24,870 nt of DNA. It comes from Chloromonas sp. AAM2. Taxonomy: Eukaryota; Chlorophyta; Chlorophyceae; Chlamydomonadales; Chlamydomonadaceae. Below, piece by piece: positions 1-11,700 of this stretch (the first letter of the stretch is position 1; every line of letters begins with the position of its first letter). The stretch spans positions 1 through 24,870 of the forward strand of contig QAXH01006411.1 in NCBI GenBank assembly GCA_004335635.1, written 5' to 3'. Made by a program: the position numbers and the translations under genes. The notes below the pieces were generated by a model. The model was not told the DNA's origin and did no database searches. It was given only the letters and a program-made list of their open reading frames with translations.

Positions 1-295
1 CGCACCAAACACCACACAAGCGGTGGGGCTGCTCGGCTTGACTTTCCGAACCATGCTGGAAGGAGCCCACAGCAACCTCCCTGAACAAAGCTCTGGTTTG
101 CACAGCGCCAGAGGTGGATCTTGTGGTTGCTGACATTGGCACACTCAATTGCGTACATTTCTCAAAGAGACGGAAGCACTGGGGATGGTTAATCTGTTCA
201 CATTTCAAAAACGGCATATAATGAACCACGCAAACGCATGCAATCGTGTGCGTTGCTTGAACGGATGACACATAGACAGCAATCTGGTTGTTGAC

Positions 296-1351
296 CTTGA
301 GGTTGACGAGGGCTGCAAACTCATGCAGGGTGATGCCCAGACGCCGAACGAACTGCTCCGGTGTGCGCCAGTCGCCCGACCGCTGCAGCACCAGGGTCAG
401 CTTGGCCTCAACTGCCTCCTTGGATACCTGCACACATAAAATTCAACCAACAGCTCCATTACTACCGATTACAGAACGAACCACGTTTGTTTGGGATAGG
501 AGCACACGCTTGCTGGTGTGCAGGGCGGGTAAAGGTTGAGGTGCATGAAGTTTGCGCTGAAATCTATAGATGACTTTGATGATGATATGATGATATGATG
601 ATGATGTGCTGATTTCAACCGTCAAGTTGACTTCAAAGTGCACTGGGCAGCACTGCAACAGATGACCAGGCGGGCCCATGTAACCATCAAGAAAAACGTC
701 TGCCAGAAATCCGTGAAGCAGCCGCTGTGCATCAAGTGGCTATCCTGCGTGTGCTTGCCAAGTGATCACCTAACACTGTCGGTCTCACACTGCCTTCAAG
801 AACATCTGTTCTGCACTACCTTGGCTCTGCTTTCCCACCCGTGCTAGCCAAGTAAGCATCCTCCGGGTGTTGGTTCTAACAACAGTTCCCCACCTGCGCT
901 GCGCTACCTTTGGTCCGCTATTCTGCACTATGTGTGGTCGCCTTCAGCACCCACCACCCATCTCCCACCTGCGGCGGTACGGTGTCCATCTGTTCGTCGT
1001 AGGGCAGCGCGTCATAGGCATCCATTTCGCTGAACTCTGCCCGCACACGGGATGCGGCGCGACGGGCGGGAAGGCACGTCTCCGCACCCTGCACACCACA
1101 CTTGCAGCAGCATGGGTGATGTGCATACCAGAACCGCAGCAGCAGGAACAGACATGCGGTCACCCAAAACAGTATATCTGTGTCAACCGTGTCGACCCAA
1201 AACACCACAGCAGCAGGCAGACATCAGGCAAGGGCTCGTGACGAACAGTGGTCTGGCACAGGATGCTGATGCATGGATGCGTGCTGTCATGAACCCCACA
1301 TACTATCAGCGTGGCAGAATCCCTATTTCATGGCCAAGCGTGCTTGAAGCG

Positions 1352-1382
<31 letters not shown>

Positions 1383-1677
1383 CGCACACAGTCCTACCAA
1401 TAAGTAGCATTTAGGCTCTGGCTCCTTACATAGGTATTGCTTTGCAGCAGACTGCAAGGGCTGTCTGCAGCAGACTGAATTCTCACCGGGATGTAAGAAT
1501 GACTATGTGTGTGCCACTCACTTTTCTCTTGCACTGACGCACATGCTCAACGTGTGGATTATTTCACTTGACTTCACTGTTGTTGCTAAGAGTGCAGCGG
1601 TGACAGGTAAGGGTACCTGCAATTTTCCTTTCCCCCCCTGCCCCCGCTGGGCAGTCCTCCCCAGACTAAAGGCCATG

Positions 1678-1716
<39 letters not shown>

Positions 1717-3669
1717 TCATTTTGGCACCAGCAGTCCTTTGCCATTCCAGTATCATTCGACTTGAGCCATTTCTGCTCGGCTTGTCAGACGATGCAAACC
1801 GCCACTCGCTCACTGACGCACGCACACACTCACGGTGACGCCCTGGTGGTCCTTGGACGCCGTGTACTGCAGGTACCAGGGCTGGGCCAGCACCCAGGGA
1901 GTGAGCGGCATGCAGCTGGCGTTGCGGGCCCAGGGCGCCAGTTTGGCGGCGGCTTCTGCGTCCGGGGCCGGCCTGACGGGGCGCACGAGCGTGGTGAGAG
2001 AGAAGAGTGACTCGTCCTCGAGCACGGCCTTTCCAACCTCCTCAAAGGCCAGAGCCACCTCATCGTCCAACCCAAGGTCGTACACGCCACGGTCAGAGTA
2101 CCCTGTGAGTGAGTGAGTGAGTGTCGTTTTACATCTGTATGATGCGACATGTCGGACAGAAGATGGTTCAAACATACATCATCACACTCGCATTGCCAAG
2201 GACTGCTGGTGGTAAGTCCGACACCTCCCTGGATGTAGAATCGTATACAAGGCGCCAAGGGCAAGCTGAGCAACAAGAAGCGAGCTGTGCTGCGGCAAAG
2301 AATTCTAATTACTGGTCATGTGGCACATCTGCCGGGTCAACACTGTGTGCCACCACCTGTCCCCTGTTGCCCTACGTCTGCCCACCTGCCATGCTCGCGC
2401 CGATCATGCCTGCCAGGGCTTTCAGCTTATCCTCGGGGACCATATCCAGGCTGCAGGCCCGCCAAGCCTCGCAGCATGCCAGGCAGGCAGGCGGTGGGAC
2501 CCCCAAGGAGCCCACATCCATAGCATCTGACAACAGGTTTGCCGGCATGGCAGCTGCCTGTTGCAGGTGTGCGACCGCCATGTCCTTGAGAAGGGCAAGG
2601 TTGCTTGTCTGTGCCACGAACTGGCCACAAGCACACACAGCCCTTGCCTCCTGCAGGACTAGTGTGATGGAACATGGCATGCCGTCAGCTATGTCAGCCT
2701 ACATGACTGATGTAAAATGATCATTCATGTTCATTTGTCATTGAATTGTGGGACAACCCTACAGCGCAATGCGCGCATCGGCATCAGAAGACAACAACAA
2801 CATGCCGTTAGCTGATTCAGCATGTGGCGTAAGGGAGATGATGGGGAGGCAAGCGATGCTTTCCTGTTGACTGGCATGTGCAGGAGAAGGTAAGCGTCAG
2901 GCTGTGCATGAACAGTGTAAGACGTAAGGATTGCAGGTGGAGATGCTGACAATCGTGCTCTTGGTTGCTGGTGCATCCGACATCCGTTGGACCTGCCCTC
3001 GTTGAGCAGGAATGCTGGTAGCTGGTCAGAAGGCTCCTCTAAGTACAGGTTCTGTTCTCAACAAAAGGAGCCGTCACTGTCTTGCATGTACCCGTGAGAC
3101 TTGAAACAAACCCACGCCCAGCCCTTTCACCTTTTGAAATAGCCACTGCTGCTTATCTAGTGAGTGCTGCGCTGTGTAGACGGTGGTGATGCCATCTGGC
3201 GTGAGGGAGATGATGCCTTGGGCTGGCTGAATCGTGACAGTCAAGTTGACTGGCTCCACACCAATGGCAACAGACACCTTGATCTGCGAGTGGCAAGCGT
3301 GATCGATGCAGTGCTGAAAGCGATGGCAGATGGGACGATGTGCTAACAAGTTTGCTGTCAAGGGGTGGCCTCACCTGGGCTGCTTGGCCTGGGAACATGA
3401 TTCCCACAACCTCGTGCAGCTCCTGCAAGACCTCAGGAAGCACGGCCAGGCCAGCTTCGGAATCCACGAGCCTGCAGGAAGGACGCACGATCGCACGATT
3501 GGCGTCTAGGCTGCGCTGTTTGGTGTAGGTCGCCGTTTGTCTTGGCAACCCTGCCCTCCTTGGTGCAGGGTCGGCGTCAATAGGCCCGCCTGGACAGCGC
3601 CCCGCACAGATGATCATAACATGGCTTACTTGTGCGCCTGGGCCATCGTGGAGGCAAAGTCAGGTCCTC
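296..3669 (-). CDS. unidentified multi-exon gene (partial, 3' end beyond window)
   Basis: I do not recognise this protein. Seven minus-strand exons join with consistent phases and GT-AG borders: 3669-3630, 3471-3375, 3283-3131, 2650-2386, 2102-1834, 1088-969 and 427-296. Together they give about 345 codons without a stop. A possible start is the ATG at 3646 (MAQAHK), but the exon reads open upstream of it, so an earlier start is possible. The predicted protein has an acidic helical start (LPEVLQELHEVVG), a beta-rich block with PVNLTVTIQPAQGIISLTPD, then helical segments with DKLKALAGMIGAS and DDEVALAFEEVGKAVLEDE, and a tryptophan- and proline-rich stretch (MPLTPWVLAQPWYLQYTAS). The sixth exon is acidic (MDAYDALPYDEQMD) and the seventh contains TPEQFVRRLGITLHEF. 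No catalytic motif is visible. The donor of the seventh exon (GTCAAC) is weak. A further exon between the sixth and seventh is possible around 640-720. The gene runs in the same direction as the carboxypeptidase gene upstream of it. Confidence 0.55.
577..607. repeat. imperfect GAT/ATGAT microsatellite
   Basis: A short run of GATGATATGATGATATGATG-type units. It lies in the presumed intron between the sixth and seventh exons of the unidentified minus-strand gene. Confidence 0.8.
1352..1391. repeat. (CA)n microsatellite
   Basis: About twenty CA dinucleotides with two CG interruptions near the right end. It lies in an intron of the unidentified minus-strand gene, between the exons at 1088-969 and 2102-1834. 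Confidence 0.95.
1619..1716 (+). mobile_element. retroposon-like 3' tail ending in (CAA)n, copy 1
   Basis: A pyrimidine-rich lead is followed by GCAGTCCTCCCC, GACT, GCCATGTA and then about twelve CAA units (1680-1715). The same ordered words occur at 20085-20160 inside an intron of the AAA ATPase gene, so this is a dispersed repeat and not a lone microsatellite. Unique sequence running into a simple-repeat tail is typical of the 3' ends of non-LTR retroelements and SINEs. No reverse transcriptase is visible nearby, so the family assignment is inference. The copy is antisense to the host gene. Confidence 0.55.
2104..2123. repeat. (GTGA)n tetranucleotide run at a splice acceptor
   Basis: Plus-strand GTGAGTGAGTGAGTGAGTGT. 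On the coding minus strand it reads as CACT units that run directly into the ACAG acceptor of the exon at 2102-1834, so the repeat forms the last part of the intron. Confidence 0.85.
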
Positions 3670-5780
3670 CTGTTTGAACGATGTGGGGTGGGTGCCCTTG
3701 GCGCCAGCAGAGCGCCCTTGGCACAGCGGCAAAGCAGCTCAGTCACTTTCCCTGTACTCATGCAAGTTGCATGCAGAGCTGTACCTGTGCATGATGGGTC
3801 TCATCATGGGTCTCGACACTCCTTTCTCACCGGGTGCCAACTGTTACCTGTACCACACTCCTCACCAAGGTGTATCACATACATAGTCTGCGTCTCATAC
3901 ATCGTGCACGTCTCACACAAGAGTTAGTCGCTCGGTACAAACCCATCTGTAAATTTGGTATCAAACCCGCTTTACATTGGCTTTGTGTTCGGCTGGCCGT
4001 CAGCCCGTGAAAACCAGTGCGGCTCCAACAACTGGTCCCGACTGGATCAGTAAATAGCTCCGGGTTTGTAAGTACATCCGGGTTTGATCATCCGTCAGTA
4101 GCACAGGTCCACATTGTCAACATGCCGGACACCGTGCTTTGCTCGTGGTTGCATGAGCTCTGACATCTGGATGTGCAGCTATGTGTGTCCAATGAACTCG
4201 GTTGCTGTCCTGTGCGGCCCAATGCATGTGTGGGCGCAGGCTTAGGCCTTCCAGGCGTCTGCTTACGCACTCACAAGTGCATGCAATTCGGGGACACACC
4301 ATGTGCTGAAGGGCAGCAGTGCTCTCCCAGTGACATGGCAGTTCAGTTCGCAGTGCTGCTATTTGCTAGCAAGTTCAATTTCCTCAACTGCAATCAGAGC
4401 ACCATCAGGCTGTTCGCCCCTGCCTTCCAATCAGACATCCCTAACTTGCCTAAAGACACGGAGCCACGAAAAGGGCTGGCACAAGCACTCGCAAACCATG
4501 AATCCATTGCTGTCAGAAATGAACCCAGCTCCATGCACCCTTACAGCTCAAAAATGGTAGTTGACTCGCACAGAAGTTTGCCAGTTCTGGTCCATCCCTG
4601 ATGATCAAGGTTAAGCACATGCATCCAAATCGGGCCATAATTGTCCGGCGCAATGAATACGGTAGCTACCGCCACACAAGCCTGGCCGTCTTGCCACAGC
4701 AGTGAAGCACAACAAGGCACAAAAGACCCAGCAGCCTCAATTGAGGCAAGCTACTACGTGACCATACACGCCTTGTCTTAAGGCCTCGATTTGCTGATAC
4801 CAACGCAGCTGTAGCTGCCCAGACAGTGATTTCGTTCGCAGCCAGCCACAGGCAACGCAACCAGTTTTGTCTGCATCCCACCATCACATCACGCCTCTGG
4901 TGGCGAGTTGTAAGGACCCGAACGTGGCTTGGACGTGAATCTGAAACGTCAGGGCAAAACAAGGAACCACAGGTTGGCACATGCATGCATGCATGCACGT
5001 GGAGCTCCAGAGCTGAACCACAGACGCCATCATGCCGGCCAAATTCCATTGCATAGGTACCACATCGCCCAAAAACAACTGTCTACAGGCCAGAGCAATG
5101 CGGCACGACCACAGTAGTCAGGTTCGTCGTCTGCAAGTGCACTCGCTAACTACCAGCTGCGGAAAAGAATAAAAAAAATCGTTCATGACTGACAGATGGT
5201 TCTTGCATGCACATGCTACGGATGCAGCACCAAAGCCAGCCAAGCTTGGCACATGGGTACAACACCCATGAGACCCTTACCCCTGGCACTGCCATGTGCA
5301 TGTACGCTTGCAGAAGAGCATGCAACCAGCTGACATTTGAGACCCCTGACACTGAGTAACTCAGTACGGCCACTGAACGAGGCACCTGGGCCAGCTGGTG
5401 TTGCAGCCCCCACGTTCGTGCCTGAATACGTGTCAGCCTCTAGTTCCTTTGCAGGGGTAGTGTGTGGATGAAGTACGTACCACTGGTGCAACCACTACCA
5501 GCATCACATGGCACGAATGATCTGCATCGCCTAGACTTGTTCTTCCCTGTAACTCCCTTGTCATCGAGCTGGCCGTAGGCTGAAACTAATGGAATCTGTG
5601 CGGTTCAAGCCTAGTATCTTCAGGATTAGCCGGGAAAAGCAAGGCCTGTGATGCGTGGACAACAGAGGTGTAACCTGTGCTACGCCTCGCACGGATGGTG
5701 GTATTGATTACCTGCCTACTCAGCAGGCTGCAAGGAAGGTCCCTAGGGTCTGCCTACCGGAGTGCGTGTAATCAGAGATG
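3670..5780. other. intergenic region, no convincing gene
   Basis: This stretch separates the unidentified gene from the 3' end of the carboxypeptidase gene. It holds the foldback element at 3934-4094. Open frames exist, for example about 142 codons at 4173-4601 on the plus strand, but they show no family motif or splice support. A possible upstream exon of the unidentified gene lies around 5398-5446 on the minus strand (an AAAG acceptor, ELEADTYSG, and a GTGCCT donor in the right phase). The evidence for it is weak. Confidence 0.5.
3934..4094. repeat. foldback / MITE-like element with imperfect inverted ends
   Basis: The left end carries ACAAACCC, then ATCTGTA, then TCAAACCCG and TTTAC. The right end carries the reverse complements in mirrored order: GTAAAT, CGGGTTTGTA, AGTACAT, CGGGTTTGAT. 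The ends therefore form imperfect terminal inverted repeats of about 40 bp around a core of about 75 bp. No target-site duplication is obvious and the element has no coding capacity. It could be a small non-autonomous DNA transposon or just a palindromic stretch. Confidence 0.5.
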
Positions 5781-8700
5781 TCATCGGCAGCATCCCCCCT
5801 GTCCCTGCCTGCGCGCCCCCCCTCCGGTCCCGCCTCCCCCCCTGCCCACGACAATAACAGCTGGACTTGCAGGTGCTGTCGACACACACCTGTAGACCAA
5901 GTAACCCACAAGCGCCACTCCAACCAATCCAAACGTGAGTGTGGTCCAAACTGAACTGTGCCGAAGCACATGGAGCGGTGTAGAGACCACCACCAGGCCG
6001 CCATATTCTATCCCAGGAGCCTTTTCCGGTCCGGGGATGGGATGTCCATTGCCACTGCTGAGCACCACATCAGGGGCTCTGGTTGCCTTGTGCGTTACTG
6101 AGTCGGTTGGGTCGGTTGGGCTGTTTGAAACGGCCACTGGTGTGAAGATGTTGTCTGTGATGATGGCGGGGTGCGTGGGAAGCAGCTCCACCAGTCGGAA
6201 GATGGCCTTGAGCCAGAGGGTTGTCACGGTCTGCACAGGCGACAGGCAGGAACAGAGGGTCGCGTGGTCTTGCCGATGTTGCCTCAAGGCAAGGGCTTCC
6301 GCCACGGCCTACCTAGCGACTGGCACAGGTTAAGCATGCCAAACGAGTCGGGGCACATTCCCAGCAACGAATGCAATTTCAGTGACCACTCATTTGGACT
6401 AGAATGAATGCCTGCATGCGGCTAGTATGCCTTGCCTGTTCGGCTAGCCAGGAGTGCACAAGCTAAACAATGGGCCTGCACAGCAGCTTCTCACCTGTAC
6501 GTGTGCGTCTGTGATTGGGCAAGAGCAGTGCCTCAAGGGCGCAGTCACACTACACAAACCTAAACATTAATTTGAACAATAATTTCGTCCAGAATTGGAT
6601 TGCGGTCACACTGCAGATTTGGGTCCAGTCCACGAACGTGTGTGTGCAGAATCTTCCTACCTGTACATGTGCCTTAGTGATCGGGTTGAACATGCGGAAG
6701 CAGTCGTTGAATGACGCGTCCATGTCGCCGTAGATCTCCCATGTGAACGGCATGGGCACGTGCAGCCGCTCAAACATGTAGTCTGTGGCCGTGCCATGGG
6801 CTAGGTACCTGAACGATCATGATCACAGCAGACATTAGAAAGGAGGACGGAATGGAAGAAAGAGGAAAGAAGGAGAGAAGGAAAGAAGACACCGGTCGGC
6901 GTAAGTAAGGTCAAGCCCGACCCGCATGTACAGCAGACACAGGTATAGTGAAGAATCAAAGCAAACGCATACTTGCCACAGCCCAATATCATCAGGTCAG
7001 CCGAATGACAGGCCCAATGTCATTGCAGCCAAGCAGGAAACCTGTGTGCACGTGTGTGTGCACATGTCAAGCCAGGAAGTCAGCAGGGCAGCAGACCGGC
7101 GCCAGTGGACCACAACCCACGTCGGCACGGCCGTGTTTGCAATCAACTTCCAATCAAGATCAAAGTCATGGCCAGGCGAGACATGCTTCTTGCTCGAATG
7201 CGTGGTTATTGTGTACGCCGTCTTCTGTTCCACTTGTGCGACGATGCAGCTGTAAAGACACACCTGTGCTGGCACTCACCCGACCGATTTGCCCCCTGAG
7301 CCCACCACGCATGTGTTGGTGAACACGCTGTCCTTGATCACGTTGAGAATGTGCAGAGCATCCCGGGCACCGTCAGCGACCTGTGTGCGCCAGGCAGCAG
7401 GACACCATGCCACTAGTCATCCACTATCTAGCAGCAGGGCAGAGCAGCGCAGTAACTAATATGACGTCACCATGACCACCTGTGCGATGATGTCAACACT
7501 TCAAATATCAACACCTGCTAATTGTACCTTTGGCTTGTGCCTGCACGTCTCTCGTCCTTGGACGTCGTATTTGTTGAGTTTGCTATAATTTCAAGTTTGC
7601 TAACATCGGAAGGCGCCCCGTGGGGTGACCACCGCAAGTGCCACCAACACTTCAGACTCGGTGGAATTCCCCTTCACTAATTGGTGGGCCAGCTAGTGGT
7701 AGTGGTAGTGGTGGTATCCCTATCTTGTAACAAGCAACAGTGTTTTCTCAAGACCACCCCAGCAATTCAAGCAGACAGCAGCACTGACGACGAACCACAG
7801 TCACCTGAGCCGCAAGATGGAGTAACAGTCATGCCACAGGACCAGTTATACTGAGATGGCCTCACAGTGGTATGCCTGTTGATAATAATACTGTACTGAT
7901 CCTGGGTTATAGTCGGATTATCATGTATAGCTTGTGCTGGAGCATCCCAGGCATGTGATTAGACCACGCAGTTCTCCAGCTTGATGTGCTGGCCAAGGGC
8001 AATCCACTGTTGTTGGCACACAGGGCAAGCAGTCGTGATGCTTTTCCTACAAGATCAAGATCACTTCCTACAAGATCAAGATCAAGATCATCCCCTACAA
8101 GATCAAGCCACGCACTTCTCCAATGTGGTCCCAGGGCGTGAACATGGCTTCCATGCCGGAGTGAACGTTGAGCCACACGTGCGGCTTGAAGGTCTTGGCC
8201 AGGTCCAGCACGATCTGGCTCTCAGGCTCACTGCACAGCACAGACAGGGCAGTGCGCATTTAACCAGTGTTCTGAATAGGCATCGTTCGTTGTTGTGCAT
8301 CGGACTAATGTATTGCAGAACAAGAAAACTTACGAGAGCCAGACAAGAATCGACATAACAGTGCTGACTTGGACGATTATTTGGTTGTCAAGTTTGTTCA
8401 AGATCAAGATTGTTTGACTATCAAAACTCTGCGTAAAAACAACACTGGTTAACAACAACTGTTCACTGGTCTGAAGCTAGCTGGCCGCCGCGCCACACCC
8501 CGGCAATAGCGTCTTGTGATCTTCCTCAATGTTTGGTTTGCACAGGCGTTTGATGGTCACTTGCCCATGACACACTGTACTCCACCACCCCTCATGCCCA
8601 ATCCACAGCGTGCCCAAACATTGCTGCTTTGGCTGACGTTGTCGTCATCGGCAGCTTCAACTGCAGGCAGTCTTCAGACTACCCAGCCCAGCTGTCACCC

Positions 8701-11700
8701 AGGCAAAGCCTCAATTAAACTCTCCATCCAACACACCATCGACTTGTAAATCACAAGATCACCTTCACGTCATGTCTGATGCTTTCGTCGCAATTGAGCA
8801 AGCATGGAAAATTAAGCAGATTGACGAAAAATGATCGCCAAGAACAGTTATGTCAAGCGATTTCAGTAAACAACGTGCTTGACAGTCACCACTTCTGCTT
8901 GCTTACCTAAACGGTGCCTTTCCTGGGTACTCTTCCTGGGGGTCGTAGTCCTTTTCCTTCTTGCCCCAGTCCACCTCCCAGTTTCTGTTCGGGTCCACAC
9001 CGCGGCCGTTTTTCCGCTCGCACAGACGGCCCGCCTCCACCAAGTCCCGTCCCCGCTCATTTTCCATAGGCAAGATCTACGAGCAGCAGGGGAGCGTCAT
9101 ACTCATGGGCAGCCTGCCACACTCATGCAAAGACTGCCATGCATCAATCAAGTCCAACCTGACTTGCTGCATGTGTGAGGCTGTTCCAGAGCGTCACACA
9201 TCCGTTGTCCAAATCATCCAAAAAATGTTATAGTACAAAATATACGAGAAGCAGAGGAACTGTCACGCAAATACAAAAGAAATCGCATGCGGCAGCTAAC
9301 AACAAGACTGTGTGCACAGAGATGAAAGATTGGCACACAGCAACACAGTTGAGATTTGGCATTTACAAACATGTAAGTACGTCAGTTTGAGAAGCCAATG
9401 ATCAATGTTTTAATGTTATTGTAGAGTTGGGAAGATCAAGTGAGGCTACGGTATGTATATGTTTGCGCAATCAATAAGTGTGCATGTGGCTCCTGTGCAT
9501 GCAGCACCACCGTCGACCAGCATTTTCTGCTCCTGCTGCACACCAGCTCCAGAAGTCCCAACCACACGCATACTCCTGTCTTAGGGGTGTCACATTGGCA
9601 AACATGGTTCGCAATGACCTATGGGGCCAATCTTCACAGTATGCATGGGGATTACTGTCAACTTCAGCAATGTTCATCAAGTCCTACCTTCACCACCACA
9701 ACAGTGCTCCCACCAGCAGTGCTCCCAGGTCCAACATGTTAAGTCTCATCTCCTTCTCTAGCAAGCATTTACTACAACAGCTACGCTGAAAGTGTTTCAG
9801 ACAGTTTAGGGATCTGTACCTCTTGCGCAGAATCGAGCAGTCACTAGACTGAAGGTTGCCCTTGAAGACAAAGTCCCACCTTGAACACCACATTGTTCAG
9901 CTGCGCCAGCAGCTTGTCCCCTCTCTCCCCACCGCCAACCAGCGCCTTGATTGAAGGAGGGTCCGCTAGCATCTGCAGCAGGCTGAGGCCCAGCTCAGAG
10001 CTGATGAACTCCCGTGCATGCTCGCCAAAGTCCTGTAGGCACACCCAGTTAAATCACATTGAATCTGATGGTCAGCCCCAATCACGCAGCAAATCTGCTC
10101 CAAACGCTTGGACAGGAGCAGCAATACCCATTCACCTGCTACAATCATCGCTGGCTGGCTCAATGAGTGCGGCAAGACCGGACAGTGTAGGCAAGGTGGG
10201 ACAAGGTCGGTTCGGGGTGACTTTGATTTTAGGTCTAGCGAGCCAGCCCCAGGGGAGAAATCATAATCTGATTGCATCTTGTTGGACCGGGGCCATCACA
10301 GGCGACCTGGCCGTGTGCTTATTGCGAGCTGTGACGCCGTGTGTGAGCAGAGCTAGGGCTTCAACCAACGTACACGAGCGGGTGGCACTGGCACGCAATG
10401 CTGAGCACACCCCACATGTGCGCCTGTTCTGTCCCCATCACAGCAAGCCTACCATCGTCGCATTTAGTGCGGAAATGGCCAGCCTGTGCCAAAATGGCCA
10501 GCCCGTCTCATTGGTTGACACATTGGTTCAGTCAAGATCACACTCAGTAAAATCACATTAAATTGAAGCACACAGATTAAAGTCCGCTGGGCACAATCGA
10601 TTTGTGTCGAATGAATTTTGTGTGCATCATGTTCTTTCCGGGTGCATTATGCTCATGCTTGTGATGTCGGATGCTGCTGAGCGCCAAGTGGTTGGTATGG
10701 CGGTACGGTTGGTTGAAGCATGCTAAGCCATGTAATGATGACTGTTGTGCAATGTGCCCTGCAGCCTATTGACTGTTCATCGCATCAGTTCACAGTCAGC
10801 ATTACCTGCCGTCGGTACGGACGGACAAGACAGCGTGGCATAAGTCTCAGCAGTGCCCTGCCATGGCTGCATTCACGGTTCTGACATGCCATGGACCGTG
10901 TGCCAAACATCTGAGGCTGATCCCTTGGTACGCTGCTGTAACAACACGCATGCAGACCTCCATCAAATAATCTAGTGCACCCGTTCACCCTATTTCACGC
11001 ATGTAGGCATACTGGGAGTGACTGGGAGTGACTGGCAGTGACTGGCAGTGACTGGCAGTGACTGGGAGTGACTGGGAGTGAATGGCAGTGACTNNNNNNN
11101 NNNNNNNNNNNNNNNNNNNNNNNNNNNNNNNNNNNNNNNNNNNNNNNNNNNNNNNNNNNNNNNNNNNNNNNNNNNNNNNNNNNNNNNNNNNNNNNNNNNN
11201 NNNNNNNNNNNNGGAGTGACTGGCAGTGACTGGCAGTGACTGGCAGTGACTGGCAGTGACTGGCAGTGACTGGCAGTGACTGACGGGGGTTCACAATACG
11301 TCCCTCTCAGCACGCCTAGACGTGCCCATCCACTGTCCAGTGGGGCTGGCCCATCCTGCTGTCGAGGCGTAGTGTTCTGGGTGTGGGCCTTACCCGAACC
11401 AAACCCATCCCCCCATACTGGCCATAATTTGGGTTGGTCCAGATTTCAACCCAAATTTGTAGTGTGACCGCAATCCAGAATTGTGTTTTCAAAGGTGGGC
11501 CAAATTATTTCCTGAAATTGAAATGTGTAGTGCGGCCGCCTGGCGAGCCCTCCTCAGACCTCCAGCACCTCACTGTCTGTGTTTCCCGCATGCTCACCAC
11601 CAGTATGCGAGCCTTGTTGACGTTTTTGTGAGCAACGCCTCCAAGGTCAACGTCAACTACCTAGTAGGAAGGCAACACGGTCAAACACCAAGGCAATTTG

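Noticed and set aside
1518..1825. Minus-strand frames with poly-Val or poly-Leu runs
   Set aside because: They come from translating the (CAA)n tail and do not connect to the exons on either side.
4173..4601. 142-codon plus-strand open frame
   Set aside because: No family motif, no splice or composition support, and no neighbouring exon in phase. Frames of this length are expected by chance here.
5560..5640. Possible tRNA (GGTTCAAGCC resembles a B box)
   Set aside because: No matching A box, acceptor stem or anticodon arm could be folded around it.
7907..8176. Frame with repeated Asp-Leu-Val-Gly units
   Set aside because: It overlaps carboxypeptidase exon 7 in the wrong frame and reflects the GATCAA repeat in intron 7.
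11011..11282. CRISPR-like look of the ten-base array
   Set aside because: Units are contiguous with no unique spacers and the context is a eukaryotic intron, so it is a minisatellite.
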